Positions 1-9,236 of a stretch of 64,000 nt of DNA are shown here, in pieces. A program made the position numbers and the translations under genes. This DNA comes from JARRKC01 sp963723965 (lineage in GTDB: Bacteria; Acidobacteriota; UBA6911; RPQK01; JAPXNP01). The stretch covers positions 124,001 to 188,000 of the forward strand of contig CAVRSV010000016.1 of assembly GCA_963723965.1 (NCBI GenBank), read 5' to 3'. Within the stretch, counting starts at the first letter, position 1. Each line of letters starts with the position of its first letter. The notes under the pieces are model-generated. The model made no database searches, had not been told where the DNA came from, and was given only the letters and a program-made list of their open reading frames with translations.

Positions 1-2155
1 TATCGGATTCGAAGCGGCGATCGTCGGGAATCTCCACGGAGTTCGGGTCCAACGGGTCCGGGGCCGCGACGGTTCCGTCGACTTCGAGCGCCGTCCGGTG
101 CAGAAGGGCGGCCGGCGGAGGAATGCCGGCATCCCGGCCGTCGAGCAGTCTCCAGGCCGACGCCCCGGGCAGGAGGGCGATTTCCTCCTGGCTCGTGAGG
201 CGGCCGACCACGAGCCGGCGCGCGGCACTCAGATCGCCGCGGCGAAACAGACAGGCGGCGTGAAACAGGGAGATCATCTTCCCCGGATTGCGATGCAGGT
301 CGAAGTACCCGGTCTGGAAGTCCCCGCTCCAGTCGAGGTTGCCGTCGCTGTAGGTGTAGCCATAGATCGCATCCCAGTCCTGGAGCGCTCCGTAGGCGGC
401 CAGGAAGAGAAAACCCTCGGAGCCGAAGGAGTTGGGAAAGGGGTGGTTGTATTCGGAGACCGAAAAAGGCTTGCCGTAAATCCTCTTGAGGGCCAGCCCG
501 GGGATCGTTCCGCCCTGCGGGTCGACGACCATGCTGTCGTTGCGGATCCACCAGGGCGAGCCCCAGTCGCTTTCGAACGACGGATGCTGCCAGTAGGCAT
601 GGGAATCGATGACATCGAAGAGGTTCATCAGATTGGGCGTGCTCGTCCCCACGACGGTGCCGATCAGCAGTGCGTCGGTCCCAACGCTCTCCCTGAGGTG
701 ACGGCGCATCTGCGTCCAGTAGCTCTCCTCCGTCTTCCAGAGGAATTCGCACCAGTCCTGCCGGCCCTGGGCGTTGCGCAGATCGGCTTCGGACCGGAGG
801 ACGATCCGGATGCTCGCGGCGCCGAGGTCCTCACCCGGCAACAGCCCGATGCTGCCCCCCCGAGCCAGCGCGAGGCCGGCAAACCAGTAGGTGGCCGTCT
901 CGTCGGCCAAATCACGGAAGTTCAGCCGGGCGTTGGCTTCGTCCTCGTTCAACACGAAGGAGTACTGGAAGTGCTGCCAGGAGGTGTCCACCCCCACGGG
1001 CCGGTCGAGACCCAGCCCCTGCCACGGGTCATGGGCCTGCTCGAGCTGGACCGAGATCGTGGCCGCGCGGTCGGCTCTGGCCCAGAAGGACAGCGTGTAG
1101 ACGACGCCCGCCTGCACCCCGAGCCCGCCCTGGTTGAGCTGCACGTGCCAGTTCTGCGTACCGGGGACCGTGACCTGGACGCGCAGGGACGGCTGCCCGC
1201 CCGGGCCCGCGTCGCCGACGGCCGCCGTGGCCCGGGCCGGGTCGTGCTGCTCGACGGTCCAGCCCTGCAGGCCCGCGGAGAAGTTCGGGTTCTGCAGCAT
1301 CTGGGGCCCGGGATCGGTCGTCTGGGTCCAGTGATCCGACAGGTTGGCCTGTGTACCGTACCGCTCGACGAGAAAGCCGTTCCAGGCAGCCTGCAGCTCT
1401 TCGGCGAAATAGGCGGGCAGATCGTCGATGAGACCTGCCTGCCAGGCGTGCAGCAGGCCGTGTTCGTTGACGATCTCGACGAAGGCGACTGCAGGGTCGC
1501 GGCTGTAGGTCAGATCCGTATAGGGATTGAGGTGTCCCAGGAGCTGAGAGGCGTACTCCTTCTGCAGCGCGATCAAGGCGGGATCGAACAGAGCCGGAGT
1601 CTGCTTGGCTTTCCAATCCATGGAATCGATGGCCGGATCGACGCCGTCGGCACTGCTGAAGTTGCGCCCCGTGAGCAGGTTGATGTCGCTGTAGATCCCG
1701 TTCTCCTTGAGCCGGGCCACGAAGTAGTCGAGCCGGTCGAGGGCTCCGGCGTCCAGAGTCCGCGTGCCGGGCCCGGAAGGACCGAAGATGGAGGAGGTCC
1801 CCCAGTCCGCATCCATGAGGTGAAAACGCACCACGTTGACGCCGAACTTGGCCAGTCGCCCGGCGATGAGCTCCGCGTCTGTGTGTTGGGGAAAACAGGC
1901 CTGGTTGGTGAAATTGACACCCAGGAAGCGGATCCGCCGGTCGCCGGAGTAGAGATGCCCGTCGGCGCCGACTCGCACGTTGCCCTGGTCCCCGGCCGGC
2001 TTTGGGTTGAGGAAGCTCAGGTCGGTCACGGTGGCCGAACGATCGTCCCAGGGCAGCTGGAAAGGAAAGATCGCCGAAGGCTGACCCTGGCACACCGAAC
2101 CGAGACCGACCAGGATCCACGCCAAGACCCCGGCTCGCAGAAAGCTCCCGCTCAT
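1..2155 (-). CDS. Secreted GH5-like glycosidase with inserted carbohydrate-binding domain (3' end outside window)
   Basis: The minus strand reads open from an ATG at 2155, with GGGGGAG just upstream, to the left edge, giving at least 718 residues. It begins with a signal peptide (residues 1-24, ending near CQGQ). A TIM-barrel start follows (RFLGVNFTNQ, about residue 75). E231 in VEIVNEHG is the likely acid/base and E568 in FSVSEYNHP the likely nucleophile, the arrangement known in clan GH-A. Between them, at about residues 290-430, lies a beta-rich stretch (NPNFSAGLQGW, then YTLSFWARAD) that looks like a CBM4/9-type carbohydrate-binding domain inserted in the barrel. It probably cleaves a beta-glycan outside the cytoplasm. 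The substrate cannot be read from sequence. The symporter gene lies upstream on the same strand. Confidence 0.85.
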   Translation of the reverse strand, partial: MSGSFLRAGVLAWILVGLGSVCQGQPSAIFPFQLPWDDRSATVTDLSFLNPKPAGDQGNVRVGADGHLYSGDRRIRFLGVNFTNQACFPQHTDAELIAGRLAKFGVNVVRFHLMDADWGTSSIFGPSGPGTRTLDAGALDRLDYFVARLKENGIYSDINLLTGRNFSSADGVDPAIDSMDWKAKQTPALFDPALIALQKEYASQLLGHLNPYTDLTYSRDPAVAFVEIVNEHGLLHAWQAGLIDDLPAYFAEELQAAWNGFLVERYGTQANLSDHWTQTTDPGPQMLQNPNFSAGLQGWTVEQHDPARATAAVGDAGPGGQPSLRVQVTVPGTQNWHVQLNQGGLGVQAGVVYTLSFWARADRAATISVQLEQAHDPWQGLGLDRPVGVDTSWQHFQYSFVLNEDEANARLNFRDLADETATYWFAGLALARGGSIGLLPGEDLGAASIRIVLRSEADLRNAQGRQDWCEFLWKTEESYWTQMRRHLRESVGTDALLIGTVVGTSTPNLMNLFDVIDSHAYWQHPSFESDWGSPWWIRNDSMVVDPQGGTIPGLALKRIYGKPFSVSEYNHPFPNSFGSEGFLFLAAYGALQDWDAIYGYTYSDGNLDWSGDFQTGYFDLHRNPGKMISLFHAACLFRRGDLSAARRLVVGRLTSQEEIALLPGASAWRLLDGRDAGIPPPAALLHRTALEVDGTVAAPDPLDPNSVEIPDDRRFESD

Positions 2156-2229
2156 GATGACTCCCCCGCATCAGTTTAGCCTTTCACCACTGAAAAGAAA
2201 GGCGAAGCAGGCGCGACCCGGGTGGAAAG

Positions 2230-2350
2230 GCGAGTTGAGATTTGAGATGTGAGATTTACGATTTAGATTTGGAGGAGGTTTGACAGATTTTTAAAGAACT
2301 GTCGAACCTCCTCCAAAATCGTAAATCGTAAATCTCACATCTCAAATCGA
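2230..2350. repeat. Inverted heptad-repeat hairpin element
   Basis: Left arm 2230-2291 and right arm 2304-2350 are inverted copies built from 7-bp units of the type GAGATTT and ACGATTT. The inner stem pairs GGAGGAGGTTTGACAG with CTGTCGAACCTCCTCC (one mismatch) around a 12-nt AT-rich loop. It fills most of the gap between the glycosidase and the symporter genes. It could act as a hairpin between the two transcripts, but no T-run follows it. Confidence 0.8.
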
Positions 2351-2357
2351 GATCCTC

Positions 2358-3980
2358 CTAGCCTCCGACTCCGAGGGGCGAGAAGTAGATCAGGATCGCG
2401 GCGATGATCCCGAGGATGATCACCGTGTGGACCACTTCGGTCATACCCCAGCTGGCGCGGGACTTGGCCTTGTCCTCCGCCAGAACCGTCGAGTAGGTCA
2501 GGCCGACGAGCTGTTCCCGGGCAGGCGCGGCCGTCACCAGACTCACGACCACCAGGATGAGCACCGAGATCAGGAAGAGGGTGGGAGCGAAGTAGAGGAA
2601 GTTGATACCGGAGAGCCAGCCCCAGAAGCCCGTCAGGGATTCGGCGTAGACCTCCGTCGTCAGCTTGATCATGCCGACGACGAAGCCTCCGACCAGGGCG
2701 CTGATGGCACCCTTCCCGTTGATTCTCTTCCAGAAGATCCCCAGCAGGAAGGTGGCGGTAATGGGCGGCGCAATGTAGGCCTGCACGTTTTGCAGGTATT
2801 CATAGAGCGAAGAAGAAAGATGGCGCAGGATTGGGATCCAGAGGATTCCCAGCCCCACGACCACGACGGTGGCGATCCGGCCGATGTGGACGAGGGTCCG
2901 CTCCGAGGCGCTTGGGTGGAGCTTGCGGTAGATGTCCATCGTGAACAGGGTCGAGCAGCCGTTGAAGACGGCCGCCAGGGAGCTCATCAGGGCCGCCAGC
3001 AGGCCCCCTGCCACGAGACCGCGGATCCCCATCGGCAGCAGTGTCTTCACCATGGTCGGAAAGACCTGATCGGCCACATCGTAGTTCAGCTGGCCGGTCT
3101 TCCTGAGGGCGAAGGCAATGATCCCCGGGATCAGAAAGATGAAGAATGGAAACAGCTTCAGGTAGGCCGCCCAGATCGTGCCCTGGCGGGCGTTGGTTTC
3201 ATCCTTGGCGGCCAGCGTTCTCTGCACGATGCACTGATCCGTACACCAGTACCAGATTCCAACGATGGGCGACGCCATGAGGAGTCCGATCCAGGGATAG
3301 GCCGAATCCAGGGGCGGAAACATGTTGAGCCGCTCGGATCCGACGATGGAGACGACGTTGCTCCAGCCGCCGATCTTGGCGAGTCCCACACCCGCAACGG
3401 TCAGGGAGCCGATGAGCAGGACGGCCGAGTGCATCGTGTCCGTGTAGACGACGGCCCGCAAACCTCCGAGTGCGGTGTACAGACCGGTGACGACCACCAC
3501 GATCAGCGCTCCGGTCCAAAACTCGATCCCCATCAGCGTCTCGAAGACGACGGCGCCGGCATAGACGGTGACCGAGACCTTGGTGAGAACGTAGGCGACC
3601 AGGGAAATGACCGACAGAAACCAGCGGGCCTGGGGTGAAAAGCGGAGCTCGAGGAATTCGGGCATCGTGAAGACCCGGCTGCGCAAGTAGAAGGGCACGA
3701 AGACCCAGCCCAGCAGGAGCACGCACCAGGAGTGCAGCTCGTAATGTCCCAGTGCCATGCCGGTGCGGGCGCCCGTGCTGGCCAACCCCACAATGTGTTC
3801 CGATCCGATGTTGGAAGCGAAGATCGAAGCGCCGATCACGTACCAGCCGACGTGGCGGCTGGCCAGGAAGTAATCGGCCGCATCCTGCTGACCCTTCCGC
3901 ATGACCCACCAGGCGATTGTCCCGATGGCCAGGAAGTAGATGGCAATGACGAACCAGTCCAGCGCGCTGAAAGAGCTCAT
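2358..3980 (-). CDS. Sodium:solute symporter, SGLT-like
   Basis: This 540-residue inner-membrane protein of the SSS family has about 14 hydrophobic segments. It starts with LDWFVIAIYFLAIG and DYFLASRHVGWYVIGAS, typical of the SGLT branch. It also has the family-like stretch WYWCTDQCIVQRTLAAKD near residue 250. By family it couples sodium entry to uptake of a sugar or similar solute. The start ATG at 3980 has GGAGGGG upstream. Its place next to a secreted glycosidase suggests that it imports the released sugar, but the substrate is inference. Confidence 0.92.
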   Translation of the reverse strand: MSSFSALDWFVIAIYFLAIGTIAWWVMRKGQQDAADYFLASRHVGWYVIGASIFASNIGSEHIVGLASTGARTGMALGHYELHSWCVLLLGWVFVPFYLRSRVFTMPEFLELRFSPQARWFLSVISLVAYVLTKVSVTVYAGAVVFETLMGIEFWTGALIVVVVTGLYTALGGLRAVVYTDTMHSAVLLIGSLTVAGVGLAKIGGWSNVVSIVGSERLNMFPPLDSAYPWIGLLMASPIVGIWYWCTDQCIVQRTLAAKDETNARQGTIWAAYLKLFPFFIFLIPGIIAFALRKTGQLNYDVADQVFPTMVKTLLPMGIRGLVAGGLLAALMSSLAAVFNGCSTLFTMDIYRKLHPSASERTLVHIGRIATVVVVGLGILWIPILRHLSSSLYEYLQNVQAYIAPPITATFLLGIFWKRINGKGAISALVGGFVVGMIKLTTEVYAESLTGFWGWLSGINFLYFAPTLFLISVLILVVVSLVTAAPAREQLVGLTYSTVLAEDKAKSRASWGMTEVVHTVIILGIIAAILIYFSPLGVGG

Positions 3981-4042
3981 AACCTGTGTCCCCTCCGTCC
4001 AGGTTGTTGTGCTTCTCGGCCCCGTCGGCCAGATCGCTCGGC

Positions 4043-4071
4043 ATTATACGCAAGCCCTCTCCCGATTCGGA
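4043..4071 (-). promoter_or_regulatory. Candidate promoter for the symporter gene
   Basis: On the minus strand a perfect TATAAT (4043-4048) is preceded, after 17 bp, by TCCGAA (4066-4071), a weak match to a -35 box. Transcription would start near 4036 and leave a leader of about 55 nt before the symporter ATG at 3980. Confidence 0.5.
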
Positions 4072-4208
4072 GGGGAATTTGCGCTTTTCCACGCCAGTAG
4101 ATCAATTTTCTCCCCAGCCGCCGGACGGATTGGGGCGGGACGCGTCGCCGGGGCGTTTACTGATAGGATGCTGCGAAACCTTCTGGAAAGCGTGAGGTGC
4201 AGGCGGTA

Positions 4209-4751
4209 ATGACGAATTCGAACCAGATCGCGACGCTGGGCGGAGGATGTTTCTGGTGTCTGGAGGCGGTCTTCAAGGAATTGAAGGGCGTGCTCGGGGT
4301 GGTTTCGGGTTACGCGGGCGGACGGCCCAAAAATCCGACCTACCGCGAGGTCTGTTCCGGTTTGACGGGCCACGCCGAGGTGGTGCAGCTCACCTTCGAT
4401 GCCGCGACGATCTCCTTTCGGGAACTGCTTCAGATCTTCTTCTCGATCCACGACCCGACCACACTCAATCGTCAGGGAGCCGACGTCGGGACCCAGTACC
4501 GCTCGGTCATCTTCTGGCACGACGCCTCGCAGAAATCGGTGGCTGAAGAGGTGATCTCGGAAATGAGCCGAGAGGGCATCTGGAGCGACCCGATCGTGAC
4601 GCAGTTGGTCCCCTTCGAGGCCTTCTATCCGGCCGAAGACTACCATCAGGACTACTTCGCCCAGAATCCCCGGCAGCCCTACTGTCAGGCCGTGGTGGCG
4701 CCGAAGCTGGCCAAGTTCCGCAAGCTCTTCGCTGAAAAACGGAAATCGTAA
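4209..4751 (+). CDS. msrA: Peptide methionine sulfoxide reductase A
   Basis: The 180-residue protein has the MsrA signature GCFWC at residues 13-17, with Cys14 as the catalytic residue. It reduces methionine-S-sulfoxide in proteins, using thioredoxin for recycling. The length and the C-terminal PYCQAVVAPKL match the family. ATG 4209 was preferred over the in-frame GTG 4197 because GAGGTG at 4194-4199 is well placed as its ribosome binding site. The gene stands alone, convergent with the MscS gene, and the 37-bp gap between them consists of 7-bp repeats. Confidence 0.96.
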   Translation: MTNSNQIATLGGGCFWCLEAVFKELKGVLGVVSGYAGGRPKNPTYREVCSGLTGHAEVVQLTFDAATISFRELLQIFFSIHDPTTLNRQGADVGTQYRSVIFWHDASQKSVAEEVISEMSREGIWSDPIVTQLVPFEAFYPAEDYHQDYFAQNPRQPYCQAVVAPKLAKFRKLFAEKRKS

Positions 4752-4753
4752 TT

Positions 4754-4790
4754 CCGAACTCTCGAAACTCGGAACTTGGAACTCGGAACT
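4754..4790. repeat. Heptad repeat filling a convergent gap
   Basis: Five degenerate 7-bp units (GAACTCT, CGAAACT, CGGAACT, TGGAACT, CGGAACT) occupy the whole gap between msrA and the mscS-like gene. The stop codon of the mscS-like gene (4789-4791 on the minus strand) begins in the last unit. Confidence 0.8.
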
Positions 4791-5898
4791 ATTTGCCCGT
4801 CTTTGCGGGCTCGGACGAGGGCTCGGGCTCGGGCTCGTCGGTGTTCTCCAGGAAGATCGTCCGGGTCGGGTAGGCGAACTCGATTCCTTCCTGGGCGAAG
4901 CGTTCGTAGAGCCCCAGGTTGATCCGCTGCTGAATGTCCATGTAAACGTTGTATTCGGGCCGGGACACGTAGTAGACGGTTTCGAAGTTCAGCGAGGAAT
5001 CACCGTAGGACGAGAAATGCGATCGATCGAGTCGCGCTTCGTCTTCAGCCTCGATGAGCTCCCGGATGATCTGCGGGATCTGGCGCAGCTTTTCGGCCGG
5101 GGTCTGATAGGTGACGCCGATGGAGAAGACGATGCGGCGTTCCTGCATGCGTTTGTAGTTCTTGATCCGGCTGGCCAGCAGATCGTTGTTGGAGATGACG
5201 AGCTGCTCACCCGACAGGCTGCGCAGTCGCGTGGTCTTGAGCCCGATCCTCTCGACCGTCCCCATCAGCGTATCGATGATGATGAAATCGCCGACCACGA
5301 ACGGTTTGTCGAACATGATCGACAGGGACGCGAAGAGGTCCCCCAGGATCTTCTGGGCCGCCAGGGCGACGGCGATGCCGCTGACGCCCAGTCCGGTAAC
5401 CAGCGAAGTGACGTCGATTCCCAGGTTCTCCAGGGCCAGCAGCAGAACGAGCGACCAGAGCACGAGGCGGCCGAGAAAGGTCAGGGCCGTGGTCGTCGCG
5501 ACCTGAGAGGCCTCCTCCTGGATCTCCAACCGGACGAAGTGACGGACGACGAAAATCAGAATGCTGTTGGCCCAGATTCCGACCTGGAAGAAGGCGATCA
5601 GCAGAGCGAGTCCTCTGACGGTCGTCATGAGGTCCGGCGGCATTTCGGCGAGCGCCTGAATGCTGACCCAGACAGCGACCACGAAGAGGAACAGGAACTT
5701 GGTCTTCGAGAGCGCGGTCGCGAGGACGTCGTCGATCTGGGTCTGGGTTCGGGCCGCCATGGCGACGAATCGGCCCACCAGGATGCGTTTGGCGAGGTAG
5801 AGAACGACCAGTACGACGAGGAAGGTCACCAGCGCGCTGAGCCATTCTTCGAGGCCGTTGGCGCGCCAGAGTTGCTGGAAGCTTTCGATCCAGGACAT
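4789..5898 (-). CDS. Small-conductance mechanosensitive channel family protein (MscS)
   Basis: The 369-residue protein has four N-terminal membrane segments, then the MscS pore and beta domain: SLVTGLGVSGIAVALAAQKI and GDFIIIDTLMGTVERIGLKT, about residues 165-225. By family it opens under membrane tension to release solutes during osmotic downshock. The acidic tail (EPEPEPSSEPAKTGK) is poorly conserved in the family. Start ATG 5898 has GGAAAGG upstream. A second, distinct MscS-type gene lies at 29529. Confidence 0.93.
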   Translation of the reverse strand: MSWIESFQQLWRANGLEEWLSALVTFLVVLVVLYLAKRILVGRFVAMAARTQTQIDDVLATALSKTKFLFLFVVAVWVSIQALAEMPPDLMTTVRGLALLIAFFQVGIWANSILIFVVRHFVRLEIQEEASQVATTTALTFLGRLVLWSLVLLLALENLGIDVTSLVTGLGVSGIAVALAAQKILGDLFASLSIMFDKPFVVGDFIIIDTLMGTVERIGLKTTRLRSLSGEQLVISNNDLLASRIKNYKRMQERRIVFSIGVTYQTPAEKLRQIPQIIRELIEAEDEARLDRSHFSSYGDSSLNFETVYYVSRPEYNVYMDIQQRINLGLYERFAQEGIEFAYPTRTIFLENTDEPEPEPSSEPAKTGK

Positions 5899-6035
5899 TG
5901 TTATCCTTTCCGCATGTTCCGACTTGAGGGGCTTCGGATGACAAAATAGTGTGTCGACACCGTTCCGGTCAAACGGATGCTGCCGTCAAGTTTTCATCGC
6001 CGGGATACACGACGTCTCTCGACAGGGGTTTATTC

Positions 6036-7790
6036 ATGGAGAAGAAGAAAGCAGGGAAGCCTTCCTGGGCGACCCTCCGATATGCCGTGCGGACCGTCAT
6101 CTGGCCCCGGCGCCGGCTCGTTTTGCTGGGGATAGCGCTGATCTTCATCAATCGTCTGTCGGGCCTGGTCCTGCCCGGTTCGGCCAAATACGTGATCGAC
6201 AACGCCATCAACAAAGGCGATCTCTCCATGCTCAAGCTGTTGCTGGGCATCATCTCGATCGCCATCGTGATTCAATCGACTTCTTCCTACTTTCTGACGC
6301 GGCTGCTGAGCGTCGAAGCGCAGTTCGTGATTTCGCGCCTGCGCTCGGACGTGCACAAACACGTCATACAGTTGCCTCTGAACTACTTCGACAATACGAA
6401 GACGGGAGTCCTGGTTTCCCGGATCATGACCGATGTCGAAGGAGTCCGAAATCTGATCGGAACCGGGCTGGTCCAGCTGTTCGGGGGCATCCTCACGGCC
6501 GTGGTGGCGCTTGCGCTGCTCCTGACTCTGAACGCCTTGATGACCTTGGTGGTGCTCGTCCCGCTGGTCGCGTTCGGCCTGATCTCGATGAAGGCCTTCG
6601 GAATCATCCGGCCGATCTTTCGCGAGCGCGGGAAGATCAACGCCGACGTCACGGGGCGGCTGACCGAGTCTCTCAACGGCATCCGTGTCATCAAGGGATT
6701 CAATGCCGAAAGCCACGAAATCCGTGTCTTCCTCGAGGGAGTGGATCGGCTGTTCCAGAATGTCAGGAAGTCTCTGACGGCCACCAGCCTCGTGACCAGC
6801 CTGGCGACGTTGATTCTGGGGCTGACCGCTGTCGGCGTCATGGGGGTCGGCGGCTGGCAGATCATGTCCCAGAAGATGACGCTCGGTGATTTCTTCGCTT
6901 TCACGCTCTATCTTGGCTTCCTCATCACACCCGTCGTCCAGATGAGCAACATCGGCAGCCAGATGACCGAGGCATTCGCCGGTCTGGACCGTACTCAGGA
7001 GCTGCTGGAGCAGCGCCGTGAAACGGACGACCCGTCGCGCACGATCGTATTCGACGGGATTCGGGGCGACCTCGAGTTTGACGATGTTACTTTCGCTTAT
7101 GCGGAGGAAAAAGACGTCCTGCACGGCATCGCGTTCGATGCCCCGGCGGGTACCGTCACTGCCCTGGTCGGCAGTTCGGGATCGGGAAAGACGACCATTG
7201 CGGGGCTGGCGGCGTCGTTCCTGACTCCGCGGCAGGGCCGCGTCACTGTGGACGGCATCGATCTGACGACGGCCACGCTGGACAGCTATCGACGCCATCT
7301 GGGGGTCGTTCTGCAGGATGAGTTTCTGTACGACGGCACGATTCGGGAGAACCTGGCGTTCAGCAACCCCGACGCCACCGAAGACGACCTCCAGCGCGCG
7401 ATTCAAGCCGCCCACGTCACTGAATTCGTCGACCGCATGGAACAGGGGCTGGACACGCTCATCGGCGAGCGGGGCGTCAAGCTGTCCGGAGGGCAGCGCC
7501 AACGTCTGGCAATCGCACGGGCGTTGCTCGCGGATCCGAGGATTCTGATTCTGGACGAGGCAACTTCCAACCTCGACACCGAGAGCGAACGCTACATCCA
7601 GGAGAGCCTGAAGGTCCTGATGCAGGGTCGCACCACGCTGGTCATCGCCCACCGCCTGAGTACGATCCGGCGGGCCGACCAGATCCTGGTCATCGAACAG
7701 GGCCGGATCGTGGAGCGAGGGAATCATGAGATTCTCATGGAGCAGCAGGGACGCTACTACCAGCTCTACACTTATCAGGTCAGGATCTGA
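6036..7790 (+). CDS. ABC exporter, fused membrane and ATPase domains (MsbA-like)
   Basis: The 584-residue protein has an N-terminal six-helix exporter domain (about residues 25-320). The nucleotide-binding domain follows, with Walker A GSSGSGKTT (about 379), signature LSGGQ (about 483), Walker B ILILDEATSNLD and switch IAHRLSTI. It is a half-transporter expected to work as a homodimer. The family exports lipids, drugs or peptides, and the substrate here is unknown. ATG 6036 was chosen for its AGGGG ribosome binding site; the frame stays open upstream to 5949 but that part has no recognisable homology. Confidence 0.94.
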   Translation: MEKKKAGKPSWATLRYAVRTVIWPRRRLVLLGIALIFINRLSGLVLPGSAKYVIDNAINKGDLSMLKLLLGIISIAIVIQSTSSYFLTRLLSVEAQFVISRLRSDVHKHVIQLPLNYFDNTKTGVLVSRIMTDVEGVRNLIGTGLVQLFGGILTAVVALALLLTLNALMTLVVLVPLVAFGLISMKAFGIIRPIFRERGKINADVTGRLTESLNGIRVIKGFNAESHEIRVFLEGVDRLFQNVRKSLTATSLVTSLATLILGLTAVGVMGVGGWQIMSQKMTLGDFFAFTLYLGFLITPVVQMSNIGSQMTEAFAGLDRTQELLEQRRETDDPSRTIVFDGIRGDLEFDDVTFAYAEEKDVLHGIAFDAPAGTVTALVGSSGSGKTTIAGLAASFLTPRQGRVTVDGIDLTTATLDSYRRHLGVVLQDEFLYDGTIRENLAFSNPDATEDDLQRAIQAAHVTEFVDRMEQGLDTLIGERGVKLSGGQRQRLAIARALLADPRILILDEATSNLDTESERYIQESLKVLMQGRTTLVIAHRLSTIRRADQILVIEQGRIVERGNHEILMEQQGRYYQLYTYQVRI

Positions 7791-7851
7791 TTGCACTCTG
7801 TGAGTTGGATCACCAACTCGTTTCCCAGGGACTCGCTAAACTCGGCCCACT

Positions 7852-8307
7852 GTGGGAAGAAAAGGCAGAGCTTCCGAAGAGTGGGGCTTTTCCCTGATCG
7901 AGCTGCTCATCGTCATGGCGGTCATCGCGATCATCGCCGCGGTCGCCGTGCCGAACCTGTTGACGGCCAAGAAGGCCGCCAACGAAGCCGCGGCTATCGC
8001 CTATGTCCGCACCTGGTCTTCCGCCCAGGAAATCTACCTGACCCTGCACCAGTCCTATGCCACCAGCAACGATCAACTCGTCGCCGATGGCCTGGTCACC
8101 GAGGCGGACCCCTCCCGTCTCGGCTACATGTTCGTACTCAGCGACGAGGGGAATTCGCTGGCCTGGTCGGGCACGGCGGCTCCCGCCGAAAACGGGGTCA
8201 CCGGCGATCGCTTCTTTTTCCTCGATCAGACAGGCGTGATCCGGTGGGCCCGGGGCGGCCCGGCGGACGCGAGTTCGCCGCCACTCGATTCGGGCGCACA
8301 CGACTGA
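7852..8307 (+). CDS. Type IV pilin-like / pseudopilin protein
   Basis: The 151-residue protein has a short basic leader (MGRKGRASEEWG) followed by FSLIELLIVMAVIAIIAAVAVP. This is the class III signal cut by prepilin peptidase between Gly12 and Phe13, with the conserved Glu at mature position 5. The rest is a small globular domain. It is likely a subunit of a type IV pilus or type II secretion pseudopilus; no other pilus gene is nearby. The start is a GTG with weak ribosome binding and could be wrong by a few codons. Confidence 0.85.
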   Translation: MGRKGRASEEWGFSLIELLIVMAVIAIIAAVAVPNLLTAKKAANEAAAIAYVRTWSSAQEIYLTLHQSYATSNDQLVADGLVTEADPSRLGYMFVLSDEGNSLAWSGTAAPAENGVTGDRFFFLDQTGVIRWARGGPADASSPPLDSGAHD

Positions 8308-8314
8308 GCTGATT

Positions 8315-8330
8315 TGTGATTGTCATCACA
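8315..8330. promoter_or_regulatory. CRP/FNR-type palindromic operator
   Basis: The 16-bp palindrome TGTGATTGTCATCACA matches the CRP half-site pattern TGTGA-N6-TCACA exactly. It lies between the pilin-like gene and the DUF5658 gene, 15 bp before a possible -10 box TAAGAT (8345-8350). The centre would sit about 35 bp before the transcription start, so activation or repression is unclear. Confidence 0.55.
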
Positions 8331-8372
8331 GACCGAAGGCCTGCTAAGATTTAGGCTGGCCCGGCCGTGAGC

Positions 8373-8813
8373 ATGTCGCAACGATTACCCTTTCAGGACA
8401 GGCGCAAACGTCCCACCCCCCCCATTTCCCGTTATCTGTTCTGGGGGCGTCGAAGGAAACCGGCTCCGGGGGTCGGCGATAACTACTACGTGGATCGCCC
8501 GGCCCGGTGGGCGTGGCAAAGCGCTCTTCTTCTCATCGCCCTCTCCGTGACCGACGCGATACTCTCTCTGCAGTTGTTCTCGGACGGGCGGTTCCATGAG
8601 CTGAATCCGCTACTCCATATCGGGTTGCAGAAGGGCAGCGGGGTTTTTCTGGGATTGAAGCTCACCCTGACCTTCACTGCGGTCCTCGTCCTGCTCCTTC
8701 ATGCGAACTTCGTGATCGCCCGGCGAAGGGTGCGCGTGGCCTGGGTCATCTGGACGCTCATCGCGACCTACGGCCTGATCGTCACCTACGAGATCGCCCT
8801 GCTGAGTCTCTAG
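8373..8813 (+). CDS. DUF5658-like small membrane protein
   Basis: The 146-residue protein has a basic N-terminus and three hydrophobic segments (about residues 50-70, 88-112 and 122-143). The stretch LSVTDAILSLQLF...HELNPLLHIGL resembles DUF5658, a family of unknown function. An in-frame GTG lies six bases upstream at 8367. A CRP-like palindrome and a candidate -10 box precede the gene, suggesting its own promoter. Confidence 0.75.
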   Translation: MSQRLPFQDRRKRPTPPISRYLFWGRRRKPAPGVGDNYYVDRPARWAWQSALLLIALSVTDAILSLQLFSDGRFHELNPLLHIGLQKGSGVFLGLKLTLTFTAVLVLLLHANFVIARRRVRVAWVIWTLIATYGLIVTYEIALLSL

Positions 8814-9236
8814 ACGCTGCCGGCGAGACCGCTTTGGGCTTGGAGCAGTCTGCACCGTCCCTCCCGTTCTGCATCGCCTCCCCGTTCGCCTGCCCGGCTC
8901 TTCGAACCAGTTCCACGACCCCGACAATCCGGAGAGCGCTGCCCCGCGAAACCGTTTCGAACGATGTGCATCTAACTATTCGAGAAGCATACTCCACTCC
9001 TCCTGATTGGAACGGCGGCGTCAAGGATCCCAACCCCTCGGCGCTGCCGTTCCGGCATTAGAAGCCTGAAACCCGGAATTCGAGACCCAGGGGAACCTTT
9101 CCAGGAGGGAACTCGTTTGCATGGATGTGGGGCAAGACTGAAGGTTGCTCCCAAGTGTCATCCCCGAGCGGCGCCGGGATCGGCCCGGCGCCGCGTCCCC
9201 CCCGCCGCCAGATGGTAGACTGGTCGGGCTTTTGCC
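8814..9236. other. Non-coding gap with one strong hairpin
   Basis: No convincing gene is present in this 420-bp stretch; short open frames in it show no protein-like composition. The one clear structure is a perfect 9-bp stem, GGCGCCGGG pairing with CCCGGCGCC around ATCGG, at 9170-9192. No T-run follows on either strand. Confidence 0.6.
9170..9192. repeat. Perfect 9-bp GC hairpin upstream of the DUF2461 gene
   Basis: GGCGCCGGG (9170-9178) is complementary to CCCGGCGCC (9184-9192) with a 5-nt loop. It lies 44 bp before the ATG of the next gene, so it would fold in its leader. It lacks the U-run of a terminator. Confidence 0.6.

Noticed and set aside
98..2179. Long plus-strand open frame opposite the glycosidase
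   Set aside because: It is antisense to a frame with signal peptide, catalytic motifs and good start. Its composition (many Arg, Gly, Pro, Val) is typical of shadow frames in GC-rich DNA.
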